Shown piece after piece: positions 46,050 to 54,136 of a stretch of 64,000 bases of DNA. Under the pieces are notes generated by a model. That model was not told the origin of the DNA and did no database searches. It saw nothing but the letters and a program-made list of their open reading frames with translations. The position numbers and the translations under genes were made by a program. Location of the stretch: positions 1-64,000 of the forward strand of contig WAKX01000053.1 in NCBI GenBank assembly GCA_015523125.1, in the 5' to 3' direction. Within the stretch, counting starts at the first letter, position 1. Every line of letters begins with the position of its first letter. Origin of the DNA: DHVE2 group archaeon (lineage in GTDB: Archaea; Thermoplasmatota; Thermoplasmata; Thermoplasmatales; Aciduliprofundaceae).

Positions 46050-46784
46050 TCACGCTCCTATTCTCACGGTTGAATCTAAAGATTCTAAAATGGAAATGGG
46101 AGAGAGGGCAGCTAAATAACTGGTCTTCGGGTTCATCTTCGACGGCTTATTTCTCACTTCTATACTCGCACTCCCGAATTCCCCTTCCAAATAGATTTTG
46201 TGTATGTTTTCTTTCACCTCTGGATCAACGTACACCTCCACTTCCACGTCCACACCAGTGGCAATCATGAGGAGAACAGTTACATTGGTGCTTTTTGGGA
46301 ATTTTTTGATTGCATCCTCCGCACATCCTTTGAAAACTAAGGTTCGAGAGGTGCAGTCCACGCCGAGGGTCTTGCAATTCTTCGTGGATACGATTTTCGC
46401 TTTTTTTATTCCTGCAATCTTCGCAGCTCGTATAATATCTAGACCCCCTATCGCCCCCGAGGGAATGTAAATTTTTACGTTTTTCTCCTTGCTTTTCGCG
46501 AACAATTTCTCCCTGAATTCCCGATCCACGAGGCCACCAACGCTCATCACGAGGAGGTCTTTTCCAGCGTTTACTATTTTCATGGCGTAATCTCGCACCG
46601 CCTGCGGGGATGCGGCTTCAACGACTAAATCCACCTTTTCCAAAAATTCATCTATCGAGGATGATGATTCAATTCCCAGAGAGGAACATTTTTCATGCTT
46701 CACATCATAAAGGGCCACGATATCCTTCCTTCTTGAGATGATTTCCTTGGCGATTGCGCCGCAGCCGATTATGCCTATTCTCAT
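46050..46784 (-). CDS. nadX: L-aspartate dehydrogenase
   Basis: Supplies iminoaspartate to NadA from aspartate, in place of the bacterial oxidase NadB. The N-terminus is a Rossmann motif ([12 protein letters not shown]), followed by [13 protein letters not shown] and [19 protein letters not shown], characteristic of the aspartate dehydrogenase family. 244 residues. First gene of the nadX-nadA-nadC operon. Confidence 0.92.
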   Translation of the reverse strand: MRIGIIGCGAIAKEIISRRKDIVALYDVKHEKCSSLGIESSSSIDEFLEKVDLVVEAASPQAVRDYAMKIVNAGKDLLVMSVGGLVDREFREKLFAKSKEKNVKIYIPSGAIGGLDIIRAAKIAGIKKAKIVSTKNCKTLGVDCTSRTLVFKGCAEDAIKKFPKSTNVTVLLMIATGVDVEVEVYVDPEVKENIHKIYLEGEFGSASIEVRNKPSKMNPKTSYLAALSPISILESLDSTVRIGA

Positions 46785-46955
46785 TTAACGCACCTTCTCT
46801 ATGTTTTCGAGGGGATAATGCGAAATCGAATTTTAAACTTCTTATATTGGTGTAATTATGATGTCCATCATGAAATCAAAAATTGCATATGCTTATAAAT
46901 AAATATCTACAAAATGTATAAATACTTCGATTGCATTGTGATATTGGTGAAAGTT

Positions 46956-47792
46956 ATGAAGAGGGTAGCAATGGTATGGGTTCTGGCAACCTTGGTTATG
47001 GGTATGCTATTAGTGAGCAGCTTTGCACACGGGGAAAATTTGACGTTCTCCCAAACAGCGGCAGCTGGTGATGCGCCTGACGGAAATATAGATATAGTGA
47101 AGGTGAGTGGGAATTACGATTCCGGTTACCAGTATTTCTCCATAGAAACGAGAGATTCCGGATTTTCCACACCTCCTACTGATACGAGCTACACATTCAC
47201 CATCGATGTGGAAGCGGATGTGAACGGAGAGGACGTTACCGAGTACGTTTACATCACTCTGATGTGGCAGAATAATGGAGGAAATATTACACATGCTTAC
47301 ACATATACAACGCATAATGGGGGCGGAGGGACACTCGCGGATAGCGATGTGCAGATAAGCGGCTCAAAGGTCACTGTTAGAGTTCCTGCGATGCTCTTCC
47401 AAAACGTGCAGGTTTACAACGTGGAATTTACCTCTGGAGCGCTTGGCAACGGTTATTCCTATGATCAAGTGACCTATTATACCTCTGGTGGCAATTCCGG
47501 CGGAGGAACCAATGGAGGAAGCGGAGGGGGCAGCACGGGCCCAGACTTTTCCTCTTACTTGTGGGTAGGTGGTATGGCTAGCATAGCTTGCTGGGCTATA
47601 TGGATTATAATTTGGATTTTTGTGGCACTCTGGGCATATAAGGATGCGAAGAAGAAGTGCAACAGCAGCCCGATAGTGTGGTTTTTGGTTGTATTATTCC
47701 TTAACCTTCTTGGGTTGATAATATACGTTATCGTGGTAAAGGACGAGTGCCAGAAGCAACAGGCCTATGTGCCGCCGCCACCGCCTCAATAA
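46956..47792 (+). CDS. Secreted-domain membrane protein with C-terminal two-helix module
   Basis: ATG 46956 has a GGTGAAAG site. A signal peptide (about 1-26, to SFAHG) precedes a beta-rich outer domain (DAPDGNIDIVKVSGNYD, IETRDSGFSTPP). A Gly/Ser/Asn-rich linker follows (GGNSGGGTNGGSGGGS), then two helices: WAIWIIIWIFVALWAYKDAKKK and SPIVWFLVVLFLNLLGLIIYVIV, which resemble the phospholipase D N-terminal (PLDc_N-type) module. The tail is a polyproline PPPPPQ. Function unknown. Confidence 0.7.
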   Translation: MKRVAMVWVLATLVMGMLLVSSFAHGENLTFSQTAAAGDAPDGNIDIVKVSGNYDSGYQYFSIETRDSGFSTPPTDTSYTFTIDVEADVNGEDVTEYVYITLMWQNNGGNITHAYTYTTHNGGGGTLADSDVQISGSKVTVRVPAMLFQNVQVYNVEFTSGALGNGYSYDQVTYYTSGGNSGGGTNGGSGGGSTGPDFSSYLWVGGMASIACWAIWIIIWIFVALWAYKDAKKKCNSSPIVWFLVVLFLNLLGLIIYVIVVKDECQKQQAYVPPPPPQ

Positions 47793-47798
47793 TTCTTT

Positions 47799-48665
47799 TT
47801 ATTTTTTATATCCCATTTTGTAAGCAACGAAATCTAAATACTGCGGATAAAATTTCTCTTCCACGATGATTTCGTAGTGAACTTGCTTCGCACCTTTCAT
47901 GCATATGACTCTTTCCATGGTATCATCTATTTCCTTCACGGCTTGAGCGTAAAAAACTCCGTAGACCATTTTTGGATCCTGAAACAGCGAAGTTCTCCAC
48001 AGATTCTCCATCTTCTTTATCTTATTCTCCACCGAGAGGTCGTCCACTTTAATGAAGAGGGAAAACCAGAAAATCTCCTTGCTGAACGGCCTGTTGATCA
48101 TAGGATAAGCTTTCACCACGTCCTCCTCTTTCATCCTTTCCCATCTTTTGGAAATGGTTTTCGCCGATAATTCGATTTTTTTGGAAAGTTCTGAGAAGGG
48201 AATACGAGCGTTGTCCCGCATGGCCAATAGGATTTTCCAGTCCAAGTTATCGAGCATGTAGTTTCCCTCTTTCCTGTGCCTGTAAACTTCCACCGAATAC
48301 GCGCCGGTGAGTTCTTTGAAAAGTAGAAGTTTATCTTCCATTTCCATTTCGTCGGAGAACCAGAATTCTCCGTAATATCTACCCCCGAGGCACCCTATGA
48401 AATGCATGATTCCCCTCACTTTTTCGATATTCTTGAATATTTCTCCCCTTTTCCTCTTGGCCCTTATTGCCACCACGGCGCTGGTGAGAATTTTATCTGG
48501 ATTGATTAGAATGGAGAACCCTAAGAGCTCTTTCCTGTCAAGCATGGCCTTTATTCTTTTATCCACCGCGGAGCTGGAGATCCCCAATTTTTCTGCTATT
48601 TTGTACATCGGCATTCTCCCGTCTTCCCAGAGCAAGCGTAGAATTTTCACATCGAGTGTGTCCAT
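47799..48665 (-). CDS. Lrp/AsnC-type regulator with two winged helices
   Basis: 288 residues with two Lrp-like winged helices: LDVKILRLLWEDGRMPMYKIAEKLGISSSAV at the N-terminus and LDWKILLAMRDNARIPFSELSKKIELSAKTISKRWERM at about 141-180. Each is followed by a RAM-like alpha-beta region; the halves probably arose by duplication, and one chain could form both halves of a dimer. The ATG has a GAGGTGTT sequence before it, and a TATA-like box at 20-29 bases. A perfect 23-bp palindrome lies just upstream of that box, which suggests it controls its own promoter. The effector is unknown. Confidence 0.87.
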   Translation of the reverse strand: MDTLDVKILRLLWEDGRMPMYKIAEKLGISSSAVDKRIKAMLDRKELLGFSILINPDKILTSAVVAIRAKRKRGEIFKNIEKVRGIMHFIGCLGGRYYGEFWFSDEMEMEDKLLLFKELTGAYSVEVYRHRKEGNYMLDNLDWKILLAMRDNARIPFSELSKKIELSAKTISKRWERMKEEDVVKAYPMINRPFSKEIFWFSLFIKVDDLSVENKIKKMENLWRTSLFQDPKMVYGVFYAQAVKEIDDTMERVICMKGAKQVHYEIIVEEKFYPQYLDFVAYKMGYKK

Positions 48666-48684
48666 AACACCTCATGGGGTTGCG

Positions 48685-48694
48685 ATATTTAAAA
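48685..48694 (-). promoter_or_regulatory. TATA box of the Lrp-type regulator
   Basis: On the minus strand TTTTAAATAT lies 20-29 bases before the ATG. It is adjacent to the palindrome at 48702-48724, so a bound regulator would sit over the BRE/TATA region. Confidence 0.55.
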
Positions 48695-48701
48695 TTTCTA
48701 T

Positions 48702-48724
48702 TTTTCAAACTTCAAGTTTGAAAA
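48702..48724. promoter_or_regulatory. Perfect 23-bp palindrome, putative operator
   Basis: Arms TTTTCAAACTT and AAGTTTGAAAA are exact inverse repeats around one central C. It lies directly upstream of the TATA box of the double-HTH Lrp-type regulator gene (minus strand) and about 55 bases before the TATA box of the small + strand gene. Its symmetry and size suit a dimeric HTH protein, most simply the adjacent regulator. Confidence 0.7.
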
Positions 48725-48778
48725 TTTACCAAAAATCAGAATTATCTTCCAAAAAATTTCCTAAATCAAAACAAGCAC

Positions 48779-48786
48779 TTATATAG
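48779..48786 (+). promoter_or_regulatory. TATA box of the 20-codon gene
   Basis: TTATATAG, preceded by an A-rich/purine element, lies 20-27 bases before an expected start of transcription near 48805. The leader would then be only about 29 bases and would consist almost wholly of the ribosome-binding-site hairpin. Confidence 0.6.
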
Positions 48787-48812
48787 TTGGGAGAAATATT
48801 GGAATTTAGAAA

Positions 48813-48830
48813 GCATCAAGGAGGTGATGC
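48813..48830 (+). promoter_or_regulatory. Ribosome binding site in the loop of a perfect hairpin
   Basis: GCATCA and TGATGC form a perfect 6-base stem around the loop AGGAGG. The loop plus the next bases (GGAGGTGAT) is a full complement to the 16S rRNA 3' end. The ATG at 48834 lies 9 bases after the core GGAGG. Such presentation would allow translational control, or simply be exposure of the site. Confidence 0.6.
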
Positions 48831-48833
48831 AAG

Positions 48834-48896
48834 ATGATAGAAGTCATGTTCCTAATCGCGAAAAATAGAGCTGAGGAATACAGAAAGAGAAAGTAA
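48834..48896 (+). CDS. Putative 20-residue small protein
   Basis: The frame reads MIEVMFLIAKNRAEEYRKRK and stop. It has a full TATA box, a strong ribosome binding site and a pyrimidine/T-rich stretch (about 48920-48938 on this strand) that could end the transcript. The N-terminal half is hydrophobic (VMFLIA) and the rest is basic, consistent with an amphipathic helix at a membrane or nucleic acid. No downstream gene on this strand follows, so a simple leader peptide is unlikely. A second ATG at 48827 would read out of frame for 13 codons and is less well placed. Function unknown. Confidence 0.5.
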   Translation: MIEVMFLIAKNRAEEYRKRK

Positions 48897-48912
48897 TCAC
48901 GATGACCCCACC

Positions 48913-49539
48913 CTACTTTCTTTTTCCCTTTTTGTAAAATTCGCAGTAATCTTTCACCGGACAAATGTTACATTTCGGGGCCACAGGCCTGCATATTGTG
49001 CGCCCGAACATCACTAAGATCGTGTTTATCTCTAACCAATACTTCTTGGGAAGGATTTTCATAAGTTCTTTTTCCGTTTCTTCAGGGGTCTTGGTATGAA
49101 CCCAGCCCAGCCGGTTGGATATTCTGTGCACATGGGTATCCACTGCGATGGCGTATTTACCGAATCCCCTTGATAACACTATGTTAGCCGTTTTTCTACC
49201 AACGCCGGGGAGCTTAAGCAATTCGTCTAAATTATCTGGAACCTTTCCATTATATTCTTCGTCGATTATTCTTGCCACTTCCTTTATCTTCTTCGCCTTC
49301 TGCTTGTAGAATCCGGCGGGATATATCAACCGTGCGATTTCCTCCTCGTCGGCGTTTTTCAAATCTTTAGGTCTCGGGTACTTAGCGAATAGCTTATTTG
49401 CCACCTCGTAAGTCACCTCGTCCTTTGTCCTCTGAGAAATTATGGTTGCAATTAAAATGTGAAACGGATTCTTCGATTTGTACGGATGCTCCGGTACTTC
49501 TTTTTTCAGAATTTCGATGACCTTTTCAACATAATTCAT
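48913..49539 (-). CDS. nth: Endonuclease III (DNA glycosylase/AP lyase)
   Basis: Base excision repair of oxidised pyrimidines. The helix-hairpin-helix reads [20 protein letters not shown] with the catalytic Lys, followed by [13 protein letters not shown] with the catalytic Asp. The 4Fe-4S motif C-x6-C-x2-C-x5-C is present at the C-terminus ([17 protein letters not shown]). 208 residues, ordinary length. The start overlaps the PHP gene by 14 bases. Confidence 0.95.
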   Translation of the reverse strand: MNYVEKVIEILKKEVPEHPYKSKNPFHILIATIISQRTKDEVTYEVANKLFAKYPRPKDLKNADEEEIARLIYPAGFYKQKAKKIKEVARIIDEEYNGKVPDNLDELLKLPGVGRKTANIVLSRGFGKYAIAVDTHVHRISNRLGWVHTKTPEETEKELMKILPKKYWLEINTILVMFGRTICRPVAPKCNICPVKDYCEFYKKGKRK

Positions 49540-50110
49540 AATTTTTCCTCCTTAGAACTTCCAAATTCTCTATGGGAGTTATAAAATCTTTTCCCTTCTC
49601 GAAGCCCTCTCCCATTTCTTGAGGGGTATGTGCGTCGCTTCCGAAAGTCACATTTATGCCGTATTCCTTGCATTTCTCGTAGAACCATCGAAATTTATCG
49701 TTGTAATGGGAAGAGTTGAACTCCACACCTATTTTCCTATCTTTCAAAATGGGCAAAACGTCCTCGCTTATTTTAGAGCCGTACGCAAAGGGGTGCGCTA
49801 TTATCACTTCTTGATACCTCTTAAGCATATCCGCCTCTATGGCGATGTTCGAAAAGTGAAGGAGGTAGTAATCGAATCCCTTCGGAAATTTCTTTGGGGG
49901 GTAATGAATTTCTAACCCTGCGAGGGTTCTTATGGAAAAAGTAGATAGGATATCTCTGAAGTTTTTGAGCAATTTTTCAGGCATGGTAGGTGTGTAATGT
50001 ATTACGAAGCCAACTAAATCCATGTGAAGCATCTTCGCGTAGGTATCGTACTCGTATATTTCTCCCTCTTCCGCGTGGGGATTTATATGCACATGCAGGT
50101 CGTAAATCAT
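49526..50110 (-). CDS. PHP-domain metal-dependent phosphoesterase
   Basis: Start ATG 50110 has a GGAGGAAG site. Metal-binding motifs of the PHP family are present: [24 protein letters not shown] and [11 protein letters not shown]. Family members include histidinol phosphatase, polymerase PHP domains and 3',5'-nucleotide phosphatases; the substrate here is unknown. It overlaps nth by 14 bases, which may hint at a DNA repair link. Confidence 0.78.
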   Translation of the reverse strand: MIYDLHVHINPHAEEGEIYEYDTYAKMLHMDLVGFVIHYTPTMPEKLLKNFRDILSTFSIRTLAGLEIHYPPKKFPKGFDYYLLHFSNIAIEADMLKRYQEVIIAHPFAYGSKISEDVLPILKDRKIGVEFNSSHYNDKFRWFYEKCKEYGINVTFGSDAHTPQEMGEGFEKGKDFITPIENLEVLRRKNYELC

Positions 50111-50188
50111 CTTCCTCCGAGGGTATTTCCTTACTGCTATTTTACAATTGCGAAAGATTTTTAATTTTTGTGGCATTTCCCCCCTCAA

Positions 50189-50554
50189 ATGGAAATAGTC
50201 ACCTACGAAATTTTATTTGATGTCCTCAGGAAGATTCTCACAAAGAGGGGGATGGACGTTGCCGAAATAAAGGAATTGACCTATTACGTATTAAATTTCT
50301 TCGGTTACGGGGATTATGTGGTGGACAACATTCTCACCTCTGCTGACAGGCATGTTTTCAATACCCTTGAAGAATTGGGAATTTTAAGGACAATCGAGGA
50401 CGAGGTGACCGTTTCTCGGGGAAAGTTATGGAGAATCCATTACTGGACATACAGAAAGGAGAATATAGAGGAGATATTGGAAGAAGAGGAAAAAGATGAG
50501 GGGGAAAATCCGGAGGAACTCTACAAACGACTTTTTGAGGACGAGGAAGAATAA
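50189..50554 (+). CDS. Small acidic archaeal protein, DUF6015-like
   Basis: 121 residues starting MEIVTYEILFDVLRKILTKRGMD, ending in a very acidic tail (EEEEKDEGENPEE). I recall an archaeal family with this opening (DUF6015), but without a search this is a weak match. Leaderless start likely. It is divergent from the PHP gene and convergent to tRNA-Gln. Confidence 0.6.
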   Translation: MEIVTYEILFDVLRKILTKRGMDVAEIKELTYYVLNFFGYGDYVVDNILTSADRHVFNTLEELGILRTIEDEVTVSRGKLWRIHYWTYRKENIEEILEEEEKDEGENPEELYKRLFEDEEE

Positions 50555-50596
50555 AGATTAGTGCAAATACCCTTTTTCTGAAATAAAGAAAAGTAG

Positions 50597-50720
50597 CAGC
50601 CCCGGGCAGATTCGAACTGCCGTCGCGGGATATCTCTAGGAACCGGATGCTGGAGGGTATGGGAACCCGCCGGAGGTTCCTACCAGAGTCCCGCATGCTT
50701 GACCACTACACCACGGGGCT
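50597..50720 (-). tRNA. tRNA-Gln (CTG anticodon) with a 51-base intron
   Basis: Acceptor AGCCCCG pairs with CGGGGCT, discriminator G, no encoded CCA. The anticodon loop is CTCTGGA with anticodon CTG (Gln, CAG codons), stem CGGGA/TCCCG. The T arm is GGCAG-TTCGAAT-CTGCC. The intron (50632-50682, after position 37) contains the stem TAGGAACC/GGTTCCTA that builds the bulge-helix-bulge cut by the archaeal splicing endonuclease. Mature length is 73. A TTTATTTAT box lies just upstream. Confidence 0.93.
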
Positions 50721-50769
50721 ATGCATAGATAAATAAAAAACAGGTATATGAGGTTTATGGATTTAGCAT

Positions 50770-52110
50770 TTAATTTTGTATCTTTTTCAAAGCGTCTTCC
50801 ACCGCTTTTATCGTCGCAGGCGTCGTAGGAGGGGGAGTAAGAAGTGGATGTGTACCCACTTGCAAATTCATGTATTTATCTGCGGTGTACTCGCTTTCTA
50901 TTGCAAAGCCCACTAAATTTACGATTTCTCCAACAGTGTCCCCTCCGGCTACTTGCCCACCAATGAAAAAGCCCCCACGCCGAGTGAATATTAATTTGGT
51001 TACTATTTCATGGGTATTAGGCAAAGAGCCCGGATGCTTGTCAACAACCTTGCTTCTTCCTACAACATAATCAAATCCTTCTCTATGGGCACAGCGCTCG
51101 ATCATTCCTGCCGCACCCAAGGAGAGGTCACCGATTTTAGTCATGAATATACCCAAAGTACCCTTGATATTGTTAAACGCTTTTATTTTGTAAACATTAG
51201 CTCCGGCAACCCGCGCCTCGGCAGTTGCCACTGATGCAAGCATTGTGGGTTTAGGGCGTCTTGTGAAAAAATCAAGTTTCTGGGCACAATCACCGACTGC
51301 AAAAACATCAGGATGTGATGTTCTCATGTATTCATCAACCACGATACCGTAATTGTTAACGTTTAATCCCATTGATTCTGCAAGTTTGGTATTTGGTCTT
51401 GCACCAGTGCTAAGCAAAACCATGTCAACTTCTATCTTCTCTCCATTTTCCAGTAAGACACATTCTGCACTTTTCTTTCCACATATTTCCTTAATTCCAA
51501 CTCCTGTATGCACCTGTACTCCTTGCTTCATCAATTCGTTCTCTGCAAGTACGCAGAACTCATCATCAAAGGAGAGGTGTAATAGGTGGGAAGACCTCTC
51601 TACAATATGTACCTCCTTTCCCAGTTTTCTTATTTCATCGGCAAATTCTACTCCAATGAAGCCACCTCCAACTATGGCTATTCTATCGCTGTTTCTAACC
51701 TTGTTCAGCATGGATTCCAAATACTTAGCGTCTTTCTTTACAAAGTAAACTCCGTCTTTATCTGTACCTTTGATTGGGGGAATAAACGGGCGCGAGCCTG
51801 TGGCAAGTATCAACTTTTCAAAGCCAATTTCGTGATTATTTTCGGTTATGGCTACCTTGTTATTTATATCCACTTTTATTACAGAGTCAACCACTAAATC
51901 TATGCCCTTACTGCTCAAAACTGTGTCTGAAATTACGTCGTTATCTACATCGCCAAGAGTACCGAAAATATAGGGTATACCGCAAGGAACTAGCACTTTT
52001 TCCTCTCTGCGAATAATCATTACCTCTTTTTCTGGGTAATTTTCCTTGGCAAACAACGCCGATATTATTCCTGCAGGACCTCCACCTATGACCAGCACAT
52101 CTGTTTTCAT
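50770..52110 (-). CDS. FAD-dependent NADH oxidase/CoA-disulfide reductase family
   Basis: 446 residues, flavoprotein disulfide reductase fold: FAD-binding VIGGGPAGIISALFA, the single active Cys in VPCGIPYIF (residue 43), the NAD-binding IAIVGGGFIGVEFADEIRKLG, the FAD-binding VFAVGDCAQ, and a C-terminal dimerisation domain. Nox, CoA-disulfide reductase and sulfur reductase (NSR) share this pattern; which substrate applies cannot be told. It has its own promoter (TATA-like AAATATTTATACC in 52140-52160 on the minus strand) and follows the proline dehydrogenase-type operon. Confidence 0.87.
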   Translation of the reverse strand: MKTDVLVIGGGPAGIISALFAKENYPEKEVMIIRREEKVLVPCGIPYIFGTLGDVDNDVISDTVLSSKGIDLVVDSVIKVDINNKVAITENNHEIGFEKLILATGSRPFIPPIKGTDKDGVYFVKKDAKYLESMLNKVRNSDRIAIVGGGFIGVEFADEIRKLGKEVHIVERSSHLLHLSFDDEFCVLAENELMKQGVQVHTGVGIKEICGKKSAECVLLENGEKIEVDMVLLSTGARPNTKLAESMGLNVNNYGIVVDEYMRTSHPDVFAVGDCAQKLDFFTRRPKPTMLASVATAEARVAGANVYKIKAFNNIKGTLGIFMTKIGDLSLGAAGMIERCAHREGFDYVVGRSKVVDKHPGSLPNTHEIVTKLIFTRRGGFFIGGQVAGGDTVGEIVNLVGFAIESEYTADKYMNLQVGTHPLLTPPPTTPATIKAVEDALKKIQN

Positions 52111-52204
52111 TTTAACTCACCAGCATGTAATTCGTTTTAAGGTATAAATATTTTATCATTTGTTATCGGATGTTCGTAAAATAAAAGACGAAAATCGTAA
52201 TTTT

Positions 52205-53356
52205 TTACCCCATCTGTATTGCCTGCTCTCTCAGCTCACCTCTCTGGAAGCGGTACGGATCGTAAAACTCCAAGGGTAAAGTGGATGAGCCTTTTGTTAT
52301 AAGGTCCGCCATGCCCTCTGCAACCGCCGGAGCAAGCATGAACCCGTGGCCAGAGAAGCCAGCAGCTAAGTAATAACCTTCTATTTCTTCTATTTTCCCT
52401 ATTGCAGCGTTGTGATCGGGAGTTTCAGCGTAGTAGCCCCCCCACTGCCTTATTATTGTGATATACTTTAAAGCTGGGATTATCCTTGAGAAGTTCTTGG
52501 CAACCTCTCTCATGAAATCATAGGTTGGTGTGATGTCCCATGTTGGACCATATTTCAAGGCAATGCCCCCGATCACACCGCCATTTGATTCCTGAGTTAG
52601 ATATGCGCCTCCATGTCTGAAAGAAACAACCATGGGTTTTATTTCTCCAATCTTTAATGGTTCTGTGACTATTCCCTGGTGTTTGTACGGCTCAATAGGG
52701 ATTTTCACACCTAATTTTTCGTTGAGAATTTTCGCCCACGCGTTGGCAGCGTTGAGCACAATATCCGCTTTTACTTTGCCTTTATCTGTCTTAACTCCTT
52801 CCACCGCACCGTCTTTCACCTTAATTTCTTTAACTTCCGTATACTCATTAATCTCGACGCCCATTTTTTTGAGGACCCTCACGAGTCCGTGCACCGCTAA
52901 GAACGGATCTGCCTTTCCGTCAGTTGGATTCCATGAAGCTGCTATGACCTCGCTTATGTCCAGTCCTGAGACTATTTCCCGCGCTTCTTCGGGAGTTATT
53001 ATTCTGCTGGGTACGCCATGGGAATTCTGCAGCGCCACGTTCTTTTTATATCTATCAACTTCTTCCTCGCTGTAGAGAAGGAAGAGATAGCCTGTTTTTT
53101 CCATTTTTAACTGTGGGAAATTTATCTCTTCACCTATGTTGCTCCACTTCTCCACGCTTCTCTTCATCATCTTTATGTTTGCCCCATCTCCGAACTGCTG
53201 CCTTATGCCCGTGCCGCAACGAAATGTAGAACCAGAGCCAGTGTATTTCTTTTCATAAATGGCGATATTCTCTACTCCTCTTTTGGCAAGCTCGTATGCC
53301 GTGTATAAACCGATTATACCTCCACCAATAATGGCAATATCTACCTTATTCTTCAT
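52205..53356 (-). CDS. pdhB: Amino/imino acid dehydrogenase FAD subunit, PdhB-like
   Basis: 383 residues of the DAO-type flavoprotein family: GGGIIGLYTAYELAKRG, STFRCGTGIRQQFGD and a C-terminal GGYYAETPDHNAAIGK. The four-gene order A-F-X-B matches the dye-linked L-proline dehydrogenase (PDH1) cluster of Thermococcus, where this subunit oxidises proline. Sarcosine, nopaline and cyanide-forming glycine oxidase systems are relatives, so the exact substrate is inferred. ATG 53356 with GGTGATG is used; two codons earlier lie inside the previous gene. Confidence 0.83.
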   Translation of the reverse strand: MKNKVDIAIIGGGIIGLYTAYELAKRGVENIAIYEKKYTGSGSTFRCGTGIRQQFGDGANIKMMKRSVEKWSNIGEEINFPQLKMEKTGYLFLLYSEEEVDRYKKNVALQNSHGVPSRIITPEEAREIVSGLDISEVIAASWNPTDGKADPFLAVHGLVRVLKKMGVEINEYTEVKEIKVKDGAVEGVKTDKGKVKADIVLNAANAWAKILNEKLGVKIPIEPYKHQGIVTEPLKIGEIKPMVVSFRHGGAYLTQESNGGVIGGIALKYGPTWDITPTYDFMREVAKNFSRIIPALKYITIIRQWGGYYAETPDHNAAIGKIEEIEGYYLAAGFSGHGFMLAPAVAEGMADLITKGSSTLPLEFYDPYRFQRGELREQAIQMG

Positions 53357-53633
53357 CCTCATCACCCACTAAGACTCCCATTTGTACTGGCCTAACAGGT
53401 ACTCGAGTTGCGGGGATTTTTATATCCTCTATTTTTTTTCCAGTCTTCCTCGCAATTATTCCCGCAACCAGAGGTATGCACGTTCTCCCTTGGCATGGCC
53501 CCATTCCGATATGAGTGATTCTCTTAATCATCTCAATATCTGTGATGCCTTGGTCGATTAAATCTTCGATTTGCTTCTGAGTGACTTCGTTGCACCTGCA
53601 TATTATTATTCTCTCCCTAGGATCATCGCTCAT
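53346..53633 (-). CDS. pdhX: BFD-like 2Fe-2S protein, PdhX-like
   Basis: 95 residues with the BFD-type cluster motif: CRC near the N-terminus and GPCQGRTC about 32 residues later. It probably relays electrons from PdhB. It overlaps both neighbouring genes, 4 bases with pdhF and 11 with pdhB, as in a co-translated complex. Confidence 0.85.
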   Translation of the reverse strand: MSDDPRERIIICRCNEVTQKQIEDLIDQGITDIEMIKRITHIGMGPCQGRTCIPLVAGIIARKTGKKIEDIKIPATRVPVRPVQMGVLVGDEDEE

Positions 53634-54136
53634 TCTCTCGCCTCCTTCACTCTTACTGCTCTAGCTTCCCATGCTAACTCTATGGGAACTTCAACGGTCA
53701 AAACCGGTGTGTCTCCAACGCTCTTGTCGCGGGGGATCACGAGCACAACTTTCCCCGTTCCGATTTCTTCGCCCTTACGATTCAGTAGAATAACTTCATC
53801 GCCTCTTTTCGGAACGGGGAGTAATTCGTGGGGCATGGTTATCCTCGCTTTCTCACCCTTGTAATGAACCATGAAGAACGCCAAACCTGGGCAAATCTGC
53901 ACGCAGAGCGAGCAGCCAATGCATTTATCGTAGTCAACGATGGGTCTATCATTGGGCGTGGGCATGCTTATTGCACCCACCGGGCATATTTCAGAGCAGG
54001 GTGTGCACGGAATCTCCTGCGGGCACTCGGGCACCGCCACCGGCTTTTTCTTTAATCTCTCTTCGCTCGGAAGCTCGGTGATCTCCTTTATCTCATCAAT
54101 TGTGAGATATCCTCTTGACAGGTATTCGTCATTCAT
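53630..54136 (-). CDS. pdhF: 4Fe-4S ferredoxin-domain subunit, PdhF-like
   Basis: 168 residues. Two cluster motifs are visible: CTPCSEICPVGAI preceded by another Cys, and CIGCSLCVQICPG. The C-terminal half (about 100-168) is a beta domain of unknown role. Start ATG 54136 is in an ATGA overlap with pdhA. Likely transfers electrons inside the complex. Confidence 0.85.
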   Translation of the reverse strand: MNDEYLSRGYLTIDEIKEITELPSEERLKKKPVAVPECPQEIPCTPCSEICPVGAISMPTPNDRPIVDYDKCIGCSLCVQICPGLAFFMVHYKGEKARITMPHELLPVPKRGDEVILLNRKGEEIGTGKVVLVIPRDKSVGDTPVLTVEVPIELAWEARAVRVKEARE

